The translations under genes and the position numbers were made by a program. This document shows positions 41,352 through 50,532 of a DNA stretch of 64,000 nucleotides, piece by piece. The stretch comes from Myxococcales bacterium (GTDB lineage Bacteria; Myxococcota_A; UBA796; GCA-2862545), in NCBI GenBank assembly GCA_019634415.1, contig JAHQVJ010000083.1:1-64000 (forward strand). The letters are read 5' to 3'. Below the pieces are notes generated by a model. The model saw only the letters and a list, made by a program, of their open reading frames with translations. It did no database searches and was not told where the DNA came from. Numbering within the stretch: the stretch's first letter is position 1; each line of letters begins with the position of its first letter.

Positions 41352-42751
41352 AGTTCGATGCACGACGGATTGCAGCGGCCACCGGTGGACGCGTGGTGGG
41401 TAGCGGCGCCGCCCCCGCGGGTCCGGTGGTCACCGACACGCGAACCCTCCGTCCTGGAGACTGGTTCCTGGCGCTGGTGGGAGATCGCTTCGACGGTCAC
41501 ACCTTCCTCGAGCGCGCGTCGGCGTCGGGGGCCGTGGGGTGTGTGGTGGACCGCGAGCCGGGTGGCGCTTTCCGGGGCGACGCGGTGATCGTGCCCGACA
41601 CCACCCGTGCGCTACAGGATCTCGGCCGACACGCCCGGCAGCAATTCCGTGGCCCCGTGATCGGGGTCACCGGGAGTTCCGGCAAGACGACCACTCGCGC
41701 CCTGCTCGCCTTGGCCCTGTCACCCCTCGGAGAGGTGCACCAGACCAAGGGGAACCTCAACAACCACCTCGGCGTGCCCATGACCCTCATCGCGGCTCCC
41801 GAGGGGGCTGCGGCCATGGTGGTGGAGATGGGCACGAGCTCGCCAGGCGAGATCGGCTTCCTCGCTGAGCTCGGGGAGCCCGATGTGCGCCTGATCGTGA
41901 ACGTGGGTCCGGCTCACCTCGAGGAGCTCGGGGGGCTACCCGGAGTGGCCCGAGAGAAGGGCGCCATGTTCCGGACGGCGCGCCCCGGTGACGTGTGCTG
42001 CGTCAACGTCGACGATCCCTACGTACGTCAGATGGAGCTGCCAGCCGGGGTGCGTCGGATCGCCTTCGGCACCGCCAGCGGGGACGCCAGCGACGCAGTG
42101 CGCCTCACGGAGGTGCGCATCGACCCTGCGTCACTGACGACCCACGCGCGCTACCAGACACCGCAGGGAGAGGTGGCAGCCACCATTCCGGCGCCCGGTC
42201 ATCACGTGGCGCTGAATGCGGCCGGGGCGTTGGCGGCAGCAGTGGCCCTCGGCATCGATCCGGCCGCCGCCGCCGCGGCGCTGTCGGGCTACCAGCCCGT
42301 GGGGATGCGGATGCGTCCAGAGCTGCTGCCGAGTGGCGCCACCGCCCTCAACGATGCCTACAATGCCAACCCACAGTCGATGAAGGCGTCGCTGGGCGTG
42401 CTCGCGGCCATGCCAGGGCGACGGGCTGCCATCCTGGGCGACATGCTGGAGCTGGGTCCCGACGAGGCCGAGTGGCACCGGACGGTGGCGCGTGAGGCAG
42501 GGGAGATGGGCCTCGATCTGGTGGTGTTCGTGGGACCGCGCATGTCCGCGGCGGCCTCGGCGTGTGTGGGGCCCGAGGTCTGGTCCTTCGCTGAGGTGGA
42601 CGACGCCATCCCCGATCTGTCGCGATGGGCGGGCCCCTCGGACGTGCTGCTGTTCAAGGGCAGCCGGGGTGCGAGCGTGGAACAGATCCTGCAGGGCCTC
42701 CTGCGCCACGCGTCGCCAGCCGATGACAGGAATGGCGGAGGACATCACTGA
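41348..42751 (+). CDS. murF: UDP-MurNAc-tripeptide-D-alanyl-D-alanine ligase MurF
   Basis: 467 aa. N-terminal uridine-binding DTRTLRPGDWFLALVG, ATP loop GVTGSSGKTTT (about 106-116), the TKGNLNNHLGVP segment characteristic of MurF, and LNDAYNANPQSMKASL at the start of the C-terminal domain. It adds D-Ala-D-Ala to the UDP-MurNAc tripeptide. GTG 41348 overlaps the murE stop; the stop overlaps mraY (TGATG). Confidence 0.95.
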   Translation: MKFDARRIAAATGGRVVGSGAAPAGPVVTDTRTLRPGDWFLALVGDRFDGHTFLERASASGAVGCVVDREPGGAFRGDAVIVPDTTRALQDLGRHARQQFRGPVIGVTGSSGKTTTRALLALALSPLGEVHQTKGNLNNHLGVPMTLIAAPEGAAAMVVEMGTSSPGEIGFLAELGEPDVRLIVNVGPAHLEELGGLPGVAREKGAMFRTARPGDVCCVNVDDPYVRQMELPAGVRRIAFGTASGDASDAVRLTEVRIDPASLTTHARYQTPQGEVAATIPAPGHHVALNAAGALAAAVALGIDPAAAAAALSGYQPVGMRMRPELLPSGATALNDAYNANPQSMKASLGVLAAMPGRRAAILGDMLELGPDEAEWHRTVAREAGEMGLDLVVFVGPRMSAAASACVGPEVWSFAEVDDAIPDLSRWAGPSDVLLFKGSRGASVEQILQGLLRHASPADDRNGGGHH

Positions 42752-43872
42752 TGCTGTACTGGTTGTTCGTCGATCCGGGCCCCTTTGCGGATGCTGCCCC
42801 TGGAACCAACGTGTTCCGCTACATCAGCTTCCGCACGGCCTGGGGCATGATCACCGCCCTGATGATCAGCTACCTGGTGTTCCCGGCCTTCATCCGCTGG
42901 ATGAAGCAGCAGAAGGTCAACCAGATCATCCGCTCGGACGGACCCGAGAGTCACCTGCTCAACAAGGTGGGCACCCCAACCATGGGGGGCGTGCCCATGC
43001 TCGCGGGTGTGGTGGTGGCCACCCTGCTGTGGTCCCGCATCGACGAGGCCGCCACCTGGATGGTGCTGGTGGTACTCGTGGGGTACGGCGCCATCGGCTT
43101 CGTGGATGACTGGAAGAAGGTCATGCAGAAGTCGAGCGACGGCTTGGCTGGTCGCATGAAGCTGCTCTTCCAGATCCTCATCGGCGGGGGTGTGCTGGTC
43201 TACGGGTACGTGGCTGGAATCTATCCGGTGGACCTCTCGTTTCCCTTCGTCTCGGGGGTACGCCTGGACTTCACCGAGCTGTGGCCTGGGGCCCCCGACA
43301 CGCTGGGCTGGGCCTACGTCGGGATCGCGCTGTTCATTGTGGTGGGAGCGTCGAACGCCGTGAACCTCACCGACGGCCTCGACGGTCTCGCCATCGGACC
43401 GGTGATGACGTCTGCTGCGACCTACGGAGTGATCGCCTACCTCACGGGGCACATCGCCTTCTCCGAGTACCTCGACATCCAGTACGTCGCGGGTGCGGGA
43501 GAGCTGACCGTCATCGCCTTTGCCCTGGTCGGGGCTGGGTTGGGGTTCCTCTGGTACAACGCGTACCCTGCGTCGATCTTCATGGGCGACGTCGGCTCGC
43601 TGGCCCTGGGGGGCACCCTGGCCATGCTCGCGATCTTGTCGAAGCACGAGGTGCTGCTGGCCGTGGTGGGCGGGATCTTCGTGCTCGAGACGGTGAGCGT
43701 GATCCTGCAGGTCGCCTCCTTCAAGCTGACGGGTCGTCGCATCTTCGCCATGGCTCCCATTCACCACCACTACGAGAAGCTCGGGTGGTCGGAACCCAAG
43801 ATCATCGTGCGGTTCTGGATCATCAGCGTGGTGCTCGCCCTGGTGGCGCTGTCCACCCTCAAGCTCAGGTGA
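42751..43872 (+). CDS. mraY: Phospho-MurNAc-pentapeptide translocase MraY
   Basis: 373 aa with about ten transmembrane helices. Family motifs: GTPTMGGVPML, FVDDWKKV (the Asp pair), NLTDGLDGLAIGP, FMGDVGSLALGG and the PIHHHYE histidine loop, all invariant. It transfers phospho-MurNAc-pentapeptide from UDP to undecaprenyl phosphate, making lipid I. ATG 42751 overlaps the murF stop. MurD follows 4 bp downstream. Confidence 0.96.
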   Translation: MLYWLFVDPGPFADAAPGTNVFRYISFRTAWGMITALMISYLVFPAFIRWMKQQKVNQIIRSDGPESHLLNKVGTPTMGGVPMLAGVVVATLLWSRIDEAATWMVLVVLVGYGAIGFVDDWKKVMQKSSDGLAGRMKLLFQILIGGGVLVYGYVAGIYPVDLSFPFVSGVRLDFTELWPGAPDTLGWAYVGIALFIVVGASNAVNLTDGLDGLAIGPVMTSAATYGVIAYLTGHIAFSEYLDIQYVAGAGELTVIAFALVGAGLGFLWYNAYPASIFMGDVGSLALGGTLAMLAILSKHEVLLAVVGGIFVLETVSVILQVASFKLTGRRIFAMAPIHHHYEKLGWSEPKIIVRFWIISVVLALVALSTLKLR

Positions 43873-43876
43873 TGGC

Positions 43877-45220
43877 GTGGACCTGACCGGCCGTCGGGTG
43901 CTCGTGATGGGCCTCGGTCGCTCGGGTCAGGCTGCCGCGCGCCTGGCGGTGGCGTCTGGCGCCGCGGCGGTCACGGGCATCGATCTGCGCGAGGACACAG
44001 CGGCCATCGAGGGTGTGACCATGCACCTCGGGCCGCATCCGCAGGCTTGCTTCGACGAGGCAGATCTGCTGATCGTGTCGCCGGGCATCCCCACCACGCA
44101 GCCACAGCTGGCGGCAGCGGTGGACCGAGGCACTCAGGTGATGGGGGAGCTGTCCTTCGCCGCGTCGTTCCTCGACCTGCCGATGGTGGGGGTCACCGGG
44201 ACCAACGGAAAATCCACGGTCACGCACTTCACCGGTCAGCTCCTCGCTCACGCAGGGTTCCGGACCTTCGTGGGCGGCAACCTCGGCAACCCACTCTCCA
44301 ATGCCGTGTCGCAGGCCAGCCAGCTCGATCGTCTGGTGGTGGAGGTCTCGTCGTACCAGCTGGAGCTGGCCCGTGCGCTGCGACCCCAGGTGGCGGTGAT
44401 CCTCAACCTGACGCCCGACCACCTCGAGCGCCACGGCACGATGGAGGCGTATGCTGCGGCAAAGGCACGGATCTTCGACGGCATGACCGACGAGCACCTC
44501 GCGGTGCTGCCGGTGACCGATCCGTTGCTGCGGAGCGCCGCCCGACACGTCGATGCCAGGCGCCTGTGGCTCGGCCATGACTCGGAGGACGGGGGAGTCG
44601 TGCGGCGCGGCAGAACCGCCTGGATCATCCTGCCGGGAGCTGCGCCCGAGCGGATCGATCTCGCACAGCTGTCGGTGCGGGGATCTCACAACCTCGACAA
44701 CGCGGCGACGGCCGCCCTCCTGGCGCGTGCGGTGGGGGCACCCATCGACGCGGTTCGGGAGGGAATCGGCCACCTCGAGGCGCTCCCTCATCGGATGTGT
44801 GTGGTGTCCCGTCGCGACGGCATCGTCTGGATCGACGACTCCAAGGCCACCAACATCGACGCTGCGCGGGCGGGGATCCGCGGTCTCGAGGGCGCGGCAG
44901 TGGTGCTGCTGGGGGGGCGCGGCAAGCGCCAGCCCGACGGCACGCTGGGGTTCACTGCCCTCGCCGAGCCTCTGGCACGCCATCGTGGCGTGGTTGCGTT
45001 CGGGGAGGCCGGCCCGGCGATCGCGGACGAGCTACGTGCAGCTGCCGTGACGTGTTCCGTCGCCACCACCCTCGCTCGCGCCGTCGAGCGCTCCCTGCAG
45101 CTGGCTCGCCCGGGTGACGCCGTGCTGCTGTCGCCTGGGTGTGCCAGCTTCGACGAGTTCGACGACTTCGAGCACCGAGGACGCGTGTTCGAGCAGCTCG
45201 CCAAGGGTGTCGCTTCGTGA
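43877..45220 (+). CDS. murD: UDP-N-acetylmuramoylalanine-D-glutamate ligase MurD
   Basis: 447 aa. N-terminal Rossmann-like domain with MGLGRSGQAAARLA, ATP loop GVTGTNGKSTVT (about 112-123), the GNLGNPLSN and EVSSYQLE strands of MurD, and IDDSKATN plus LLGGRGK in the C-terminal domain. It adds D-Glu to UDP-MurNAc-L-Ala. Start GTG 43877; an ATG at 43872 is in another frame. The stop overlaps ftsW by GTGA. Confidence 0.95.
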   Translation: MDLTGRRVLVMGLGRSGQAAARLAVASGAAAVTGIDLREDTAAIEGVTMHLGPHPQACFDEADLLIVSPGIPTTQPQLAAAVDRGTQVMGELSFAASFLDLPMVGVTGTNGKSTVTHFTGQLLAHAGFRTFVGGNLGNPLSNAVSQASQLDRLVVEVSSYQLELARALRPQVAVILNLTPDHLERHGTMEAYAAAKARIFDGMTDEHLAVLPVTDPLLRSAARHVDARRLWLGHDSEDGGVVRRGRTAWIILPGAAPERIDLAQLSVRGSHNLDNAATAALLARAVGAPIDAVREGIGHLEALPHRMCVVSRRDGIVWIDDSKATNIDAARAGIRGLEGAAVVLLGGRGKRQPDGTLGFTALAEPLARHRGVVAFGEAGPAIADELRAAAVTCSVATTLARAVERSLQLARPGDAVLLSPGCASFDEFDDFEHRGRVFEQLAKGVAS

Positions 45221-46386
45221 GCGAACGGGTATCGGTCGCCAGCGCGTCCGACGTCTCGTCGCAGCGGCGCCTCGTGCGGGTGACGTGGGACTGGCCACTG
45301 ATCGTCTGCACCGCTCTGCTGGTCGTGTTCGGCTTGCTCATGATCCAGAGCGCGAGCGCCGAGTTCGCCGATGCAGCGTTTCGCGATCGGCTGCACTTCG
45401 TGAAGCGACAGTCCGTGGGCCTGGGCATCGGCCTGGTGGCGTCCATGGTCTTGATGGCGCTGCCCTACGAGGTGCTGCGTCGGCTGGCCATCCCCGCCTA
45501 CGGCGTCACGCTGTTCCTGATGTTCTTGGTGATGACGCCACTGGGGCACTCGGTCAACGGAGCCACCCGTTGGCTGTTGTTCGGGCCCATCACCGTGCAG
45601 CCCTCCGAGATCGCCAAGCTGGCGCTGGTGATGGTGCTGGCCGACTACCTGACCAACAACCGTGGGCGCCTCCACGACGTCGTGGGAGTGGGCCTTCCCG
45701 GTGTGGGGCTGCTGCTGCCCATGATGGCCATGATGGTCTACCAGCGCGACTTCAGTACCACCTTGATTCTACTTGGGCTAGCAGCCGTTCTATTCATCAT
45801 CGCAGGGCTGCGGTGGGGCTACGTCGTCGGGGGAATCGCCGTTGGAGCGGTGGTCCTGGCTGCGCTCGTGCGCATCGAGCCGTACCGGATGCGCCGGCTC
45901 GCCGGGTTTGCCGACCCCTTCGCTGATCCGGGGGGGGCTGGGTACCAGGTGGTCCAGGGCTGGATCGCGCTGGCTACGGGAGGCGCCACGGGCACTGGCC
46001 TCGCCAACGGGGTGGCACAGCGGGGGTTCTTGCCGGAGCCCTACACCGACTTCATCATCGCGGTCATCGGCGAAGAGCTGGGGGCCGTGGGGGTCGGTCT
46101 GGCCATGCTCCTGTTGCTGTTGTTGGTGTGGCGTGCCCTCGTCATCGCGCAGCGCGCGCCCGATCTGTTTGGCATGCTGGCTGCAACCGGCCTGGGAGCC
46201 ATGTTCGCTATCCAGGCCATCATCAACGTGGGCGTCGTCGGGGGCTTGTTCCCAGCCACCGGACTCGTCCTACCGTTCCTGTCCTACGGGGCCTCTGCTG
46301 CGGTGATCAACGTGATGGCGGTGGGGATCCTGCTCAAGGTCAGCTCGATGCGACCGGCGGGTGGCTCGGCGCAGGGGAGGAGCTGA
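45217..46386 (+). CDS. ftsW: Septal peptidoglycan glycosyltransferase FtsW (SEDS family)
   Basis: About 389 aa with about ten transmembrane segments after a ~25-residue cytoplasmic tail. SEDS signatures: NGATRWLLFGPITVQPSEIAK in the middle, YQRDFSTTLIL, and GEELGAVGVG followed by TGLVLPFLSYGASA. FtsW polymerises lipid II at the septum with FtsI. GTG 45217 overlaps the murD stop (GTGA), and the stop overlaps murC (TGATG). In most dcw clusters murG comes next; here it does not. Confidence 0.94.
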   Translation: MSERVSVASASDVSSQRRLVRVTWDWPLIVCTALLVVFGLLMIQSASAEFADAAFRDRLHFVKRQSVGLGIGLVASMVLMALPYEVLRRLAIPAYGVTLFLMFLVMTPLGHSVNGATRWLLFGPITVQPSEIAKLALVMVLADYLTNNRGRLHDVVGVGLPGVGLLLPMMAMMVYQRDFSTTLILLGLAAVLFIIAGLRWGYVVGGIAVGAVVLAALVRIEPYRMRRLAGFADPFADPGGAGYQVVQGWIALATGGATGTGLANGVAQRGFLPEPYTDFIIAVIGEELGAVGVGLAMLLLLLLVWRALVIAQRAPDLFGMLAATGLGAMFAIQAIINVGVVGGLFPATGLVLPFLSYGASAAVINVMAVGILLKVSSMRPAGGSAQGRS

Positions 46387-47765
46387 TGTTCCGGGGCAAG
46401 GTGCGTGGCATCCACTTCGTGGGGATCGGGGGCATCGGGATGAGCGGCATCGCCGAGGTGTTGCTCAACCTGGGCTTCGAGGTCTCGGGGTCGGACCTGA
46501 GGGCCTCAGCCACCGTGGAGCGCCTGCGCGGCCTGGGGGCCCAGGTGTTCGTGGGTCACGATCCCGACAACGTGCGTGGCGCCGACGTGGTGGTCCGCTC
46601 CACCGCCGTGGGGCAGGAGAACCCGGAGTGCCGAGCTGCGGCCGATCGCGGGATCCCCGTGATCCGTCGAGCGGAGATGCTCGCGGAGCTGATGCGCCTC
46701 AAGTACGGCATCGCTGTCGCCGGAACCCACGGGAAGACCACCACCACCTCGATGCTGGCGAGCTGCTTGGCCGCCGGGGGGCTCGATCCCACGGTGGTGA
46801 TCGGAGGACGTCTCGACAGCCTCGGAGGCACCAACGCGAAGCTCGGTACAGGCGAGTACCTGGTGGCCGAGGCCGACGAGTCCGACGGGACGTTCAACGA
46901 GCTGTCGCCCACGGTGACCCTGGTCACCAACATCGATGCCGAGCATCTTGATCATCACGGCTCGGTGGAGCGTCTGGAGCAGGCCTTCGCCGACTTCGCG
47001 AACCGAGTGCCCTTCTATGGGTTCTCGGTGTTGTGCTTGGACCACCCTCGCGTCCAGGAGCTGATCCGCAGCGTGCGACGCCCGATCGTGACCTACGGGT
47101 TCGCGCGTCATGCCGACTATCGGGCCGGGTCTCCGGCGTTCGACGGCGTGGAATCCCGCTTCGCGGTGTATCGACGGGACGAGCGGCTGGGCGAGGTCAC
47201 CTTGGCGATGCCCGGCATGCACAACGTTCAGAACGCCACTGGGGCCATCGCAGCGGCCCTGGAGCTGTCGATTCCCTTCGAGCACGTGGCTGCGGGGCTG
47301 GATCACTTCACCGGGGTGCAGCGTCGCTTCACCATCGTGGGGCAGCCGCGGGGCGTGATCCTGGTGGACGACTACGGCCATCACCCGGTGGAGATCGACG
47401 CCACCCTCGCGGGCGCGGAGGCCGCATGGCCAGCGGCCCGCATCGTGGCGGTGTTCCAGCCGCATCGATTCACACGGGTGCGAGATCTGTGGCACGACTT
47501 CTGTGCGGCGTTCAATCGCGCCGATCTGGTGGTGGTCTGCCCGGTGTACGCCGCCGGAGAGGCACCGCTGGACGGCGTCGATCACGAGCGGTTGGCGGCC
47601 GACATGCGCGAGCGCGGTCATCGTGGAACCACGGCGGTGGACTCGCTGGACGCAGCGGTGGACCAGCTGGCAGCGCTCGTCCAGCCCACCGATGTCGTGA
47701 TCTCGCTCGGTGCGGGTGACGTGAACCGTGTCGTGCAGCAGCTCGACGAGCGGCTGACGGGATGA
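46386..47765 (+). CDS. murC: UDP-N-acetylmuramate-L-alanine ligase MurC
   Basis: About 459 aa. N-terminal HFVGIGGIGMSGIAEVLLNLG, the P-loop AGTHGKTTTTSMLA (about 118-131), EADESDGTF, the C-terminal DDYGHHPVEIDATL and FQPHRFTR signatures of MurC. It adds L-Ala to UDP-MurNAc, the first peptide step. ATG 46386 is inside the ftsW stop region. The stop overlaps the murB-like start (ATGA). Confidence 0.95.
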   Translation: MFRGKVRGIHFVGIGGIGMSGIAEVLLNLGFEVSGSDLRASATVERLRGLGAQVFVGHDPDNVRGADVVVRSTAVGQENPECRAAADRGIPVIRRAEMLAELMRLKYGIAVAGTHGKTTTTSMLASCLAAGGLDPTVVIGGRLDSLGGTNAKLGTGEYLVAEADESDGTFNELSPTVTLVTNIDAEHLDHHGSVERLEQAFADFANRVPFYGFSVLCLDHPRVQELIRSVRRPIVTYGFARHADYRAGSPAFDGVESRFAVYRRDERLGEVTLAMPGMHNVQNATGAIAAALELSIPFEHVAAGLDHFTGVQRRFTIVGQPRGVILVDDYGHHPVEIDATLAGAEAAWPAARIVAVFQPHRFTRVRDLWHDFCAAFNRADLVVVCPVYAAGEAPLDGVDHERLAADMRERGHRGTTAVDSLDAAVDQLAALVQPTDVVISLGAGDVNRVVQQLDERLTG

Positions 47766-48628
47766 GCCCGCAGGATGCACCCGCGCTGGCAGCTCCTTTC
47801 GTGGAAGAGGGAGCCTTGTCGTGGCGTGGCTCGGAGCCGCTCTCGCGGCACACCGCGCTTCGCACTGGAGGATGCTGCGAGGCGTGGGCGGTGGCCCACA
47901 CGGCGGAGGCGCTCGCGGCGCTGGTGGATGGTTGCCGCAAGCAGTCCCATCGCTTCCTGCTCCTCGGTGCGGCCACGCGGGTGCTGTTCCGAGACGGACC
48001 TGTGGCCGGCGTGGTGGCTCGGCTCGGGGCCGGCTTCGCGCAGCTGCGGGACGACGGCGAGAGCTGGCACGTCGGGGCTGCCTGTCCGGTTCCGTCCCTC
48101 GTGGCCAGGGCATGTGAGGTCGGGGCAGCGGGGTTCGAGGCCCACGCGTGCACCCCTGGCTCCGTCGGCGCCTCGCTGCTGTGGGACGACGACTGGGAGG
48201 GCGTCGAGGCCGTGGAGATCTTGCGGCGCGGGAAGGTGGTGGAGGTGCCCCACGAGGCCGTACGGGGGAAGCGGACGGTGCTCGTCCTGGGGGCTCGGCT
48301 CCGGGTGACGCCTGCCGATGCCGCCTCGGTCCGTCGGCGCGTGGTGGACCGGCTGCGACATGGAGAGCCCGTCCCGCCCGGCAGCTGGTACCGGGCGACG
48401 AAGCCCGATGCGATCCGCGACGTGTTTCGCTCCGTCCGTCTACAGATGGTGCGGCTGCGGCAGGTCGCCATCCCGCAGGCGGCTCCCGAGACCTTGGTGA
48501 ACCTCGGTGGGGGCACGGCCGCCGACTTCGCGCTGTTGCAGAAGTCGGCTGTGGAGCGGGTCAAGAAGGTCCGAAACGAACAACTCGAGGGGCGACTGCG
48601 CCCGATGGGTCAGGCACTGCAGCAGTGA
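47762..48628 (+). CDS. murB: Divergent MurB-like UDP-N-acetylenolpyruvoylglucosamine reductase
   Basis: 288 aa, position and outline of MurB: HTALRTGG opening, LLLGAATRVL in place of the GGGSN FAD loop, TPGSVGASLL, and a C-terminal block GGGTAADFALLQKSAVERVKK matching the MurB GxATAxDVxxLI segment. But several normally invariant positions differ: the GGGSN loop reads GAATR, NAGAYG after the GSVG loop is missing, GSVFKNP reads GSWYRATKP (the Ser is kept) and the closing LEPE reads LEGR. By eye the catalytic Glu and part of the FAD site seem lost. Enzyme function is therefore uncertain; it might be diverged, structural or inactive, with a true MurB elsewhere. ATG 47762 overlaps the murC stop. 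Confidence 0.72.
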   Translation: MSPQDAPALAAPFVEEGALSWRGSEPLSRHTALRTGGCCEAWAVAHTAEALAALVDGCRKQSHRFLLLGAATRVLFRDGPVAGVVARLGAGFAQLRDDGESWHVGAACPVPSLVARACEVGAAGFEAHACTPGSVGASLLWDDDWEGVEAVEILRRGKVVEVPHEAVRGKRTVLVLGARLRVTPADAASVRRRVVDRLRHGEPVPPGSWYRATKPDAIRDVFRSVRLQMVRLRQVAIPQAAPETLVNLGGGTAADFALLQKSAVERVKKVRNEQLEGRLRPMGQALQQ

Positions 48629-48638
48629 GGGGTGAGCC

Positions 48639-49574
48639 ATGGTGGAAGAGGGCAGCAGGGTGGGGGTGCTCCTGGGGGGGCTGTCCACCGAGCGTGAGAT
48701 CTCCCTGAAGACCGGCGCGTCGGTGGCCGCTGCGCTTCGCCGGCGAGGCTGGGATGTCGAGGAGATCGATGTGGGGCGCGATCTCCCGGCCAAGCTCGTG
48801 GCGGGCGACATCGACGTCGCGTGGATCGCGCTGCATGGCCGCTTCGGTGAGGACGGCTGCGTGCAGGGCTTGCTCGAGGTGATGGGCATCCCCTACACGG
48901 GGTCCGACGTGCGCTCCAGCGCCGTGGCCATGGACAAGCTCGCCACCAAGCGGGCCTTGCGGGGCACGCCTGGGGTCACGCTGGCGAAGGACGTGGTGGT
49001 GGTGCGAGGAGGACCCTTGCCCCACGACGTGGGGTTCCCGGTGGTGGTGAAGCCCCTGGTGGGCGGGTCCACCATCGGCATCTCCCTCGCGCGGGATGCC
49101 ACCGAGCTCCAGACGGCGGTGGCCGCGGCGCTGGCCCTGCATCCGGAGGTCCTGCTCGAGCAGTTCGTGGCAGGGGAGGAGATCACGGTCTCCGTCATCG
49201 ACGGCCAGGCCCTGCCCGTGGTGCGCATCGTCCCCGAGTCCGGCTTCTTCGATTTCGAAGCCAAGTACACCAAGGGCCTGACGCGCTACGAGGTGCCCGC
49301 GCCCATCGACGCCGAGGCAGCAGGTGCCGCACAGCGAGCGGCGGTGGCCGCCTACCGACTCCTCGGCTGCGGTGGCCTGGCCCGCGCGGACTTCATCCTC
49401 GGTGCCGATGGGGTTCCCGTCTTCCTGGAAATCAACACGCTGCCGGGCATGACCGAGACGAGCCTGGCGCCCATGGCCGCAGGCGCTGCGGGCATGTCCT
49501 TCGAGGACCTGACGGAGCGCATCCTGCTCGGAGCGACGTGTATGCCCTCGGAGGTGCAGAGCGGACAGTCCTAG
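48639..49574 (+). CDS. ddl: D-alanine-D-alanine ligase
   Basis: 311 aa. ATP-grasp enzyme with the N-terminal GGLSTEREISLKTG, the central KPLVGGSTIGIS loop and FDFEAKYTKGLTRYEVPAP, where the specificity Tyr in AKY is retained, then EINTLPGMTETS with the metal ligands. It makes the D-Ala-D-Ala dipeptide used by MurF. ATG 48639 follows a GTGAGGGG site 10 bp after the murB-like stop. 130 bp separate it from ftsQ. Confidence 0.95.
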   Translation: MVEEGSRVGVLLGGLSTEREISLKTGASVAAALRRRGWDVEEIDVGRDLPAKLVAGDIDVAWIALHGRFGEDGCVQGLLEVMGIPYTGSDVRSSAVAMDKLATKRALRGTPGVTLAKDVVVVRGGPLPHDVGFPVVVKPLVGGSTIGISLARDATELQTAVAAALALHPEVLLEQFVAGEEITVSVIDGQALPVVRIVPESGFFDFEAKYTKGLTRYEVPAPIDAEAAGAAQRAAVAAYRLLGCGGLARADFILGADGVPVFLEINTLPGMTETSLAPMAAGAAGMSFEDLTERILLGATCMPSEVQSGQS

Positions 49575-49704
49575 GGCGGCCCGCCTTGAAAGGCAGTCGT
49601 GGGACAGGTAGAAAGAGGATGGACGTCTGTCCAGCCCGTGCCGCGCGCGTCCTGCGCATTCCTGGCGCACTCCCTCTCTCTTCCTCTCCTTCCTCGGCCG
49701 AACC

Positions 49705-50493
49705 ATGCCACCTGCAACCCCCCCCGTTCGGAGTGCGGTGATTCTCCGGGCCGCCGTATCTCTCGCCGTCGCGGCGCTGGCTGCGTTGGTGGTGGTGCTG
49801 GTGGTGCGGCCCGATCTGTGGATGGTCGAGCGCGTGGTGTTCGAGGGAGCGAGTCGTGCATCCGAGGCACAGCTGCGACACCTGGCGGAGATCCGAAACG
49901 GCACCGCGGTGTGGGCGGTCCGACCGTCCGATGTGTCTCGAGGGGTGGAGCGCCACCCGTGGGTGCGTCGGGCGGCGGTTCGGGTGGAGTGGCCCGACAC
50001 CGTCCGCGTGAGCGTGCAGGAGTACAGCGTCGCTGGGATCATCCAGTACGGCGGAGAGCTGTTGTACGTGGATCGCAAGGGCCAGCCCTTCCTCGAAGCG
50101 CCTCCCACGGACGTGGACTACCCCTTCGTGACCGGGATCACCCACGCGCTGGACGACCGCCATCCTCGCCTCGGGCGATTGGCGCTGCGCGATGCCGTGT
50201 CGTTGGTCGAGCAGCTCGATCGTCGCGGACTGGTGGCTCGTCGGAGCGTGTCCGAGGTCGCCTTCTCACCCACACTGGGCTTCACCGTCCATACGGAGGG
50301 TGCGCGCCTCGTGTTCGGCCATGGCGAGATGCTGAGGCAGCTCGGTCGATTGGAGACCCTCGTCGATGCGGGCTTGGACCTCGGCTCTCCCACCTACGTG
50401 GACCTCGCACCCGCCTCGGTCGCCATCGTGCGGCCCCTGACTCTTCCCTCCGTTCCTCCCCCCGCCGAGCCCAGTGTCGCAGCGGGCGGCTGA
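49705..50493 (+). CDS. ftsQ: Cell-division protein FtsQ
   Basis: 262 aa. One N-terminal transmembrane helix (about residues 15-37), a POTRA domain (about 40-110, VERVVFEGASRASEAQL and HPWVRRAAVRVEWPDTVRVSVQE) and the FtsQ beta domain with LLYVDRKGQPF, ending in a Pro-rich tail. It bridges FtsA/FtsZ-ring and septal synthases. ATG 49705 starts the short cytoplasmic tail. It lies 39 bp before ftsZ, a spacing that leaves no room for ftsA. Confidence 0.9.
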   Translation: MPPATPPVRSAVILRAAVSLAVAALAALVVVLVVRPDLWMVERVVFEGASRASEAQLRHLAEIRNGTAVWAVRPSDVSRGVERHPWVRRAAVRVEWPDTVRVSVQEYSVAGIIQYGGELLYVDRKGQPFLEAPPTDVDYPFVTGITHALDDRHPRLGRLALRDAVSLVEQLDRRGLVARRSVSEVAFSPTLGFTVHTEGARLVFGHGEMLRQLGRLETLVDAGLDLGSPTYVDLAPASVAIVRPLTLPSVPPPAEPSVAAGG

Positions 50494-50532
50494 ACTCCCT
50501 TCCTTTCCCCCTCGAGAGCCCCGGAGGCTCCC

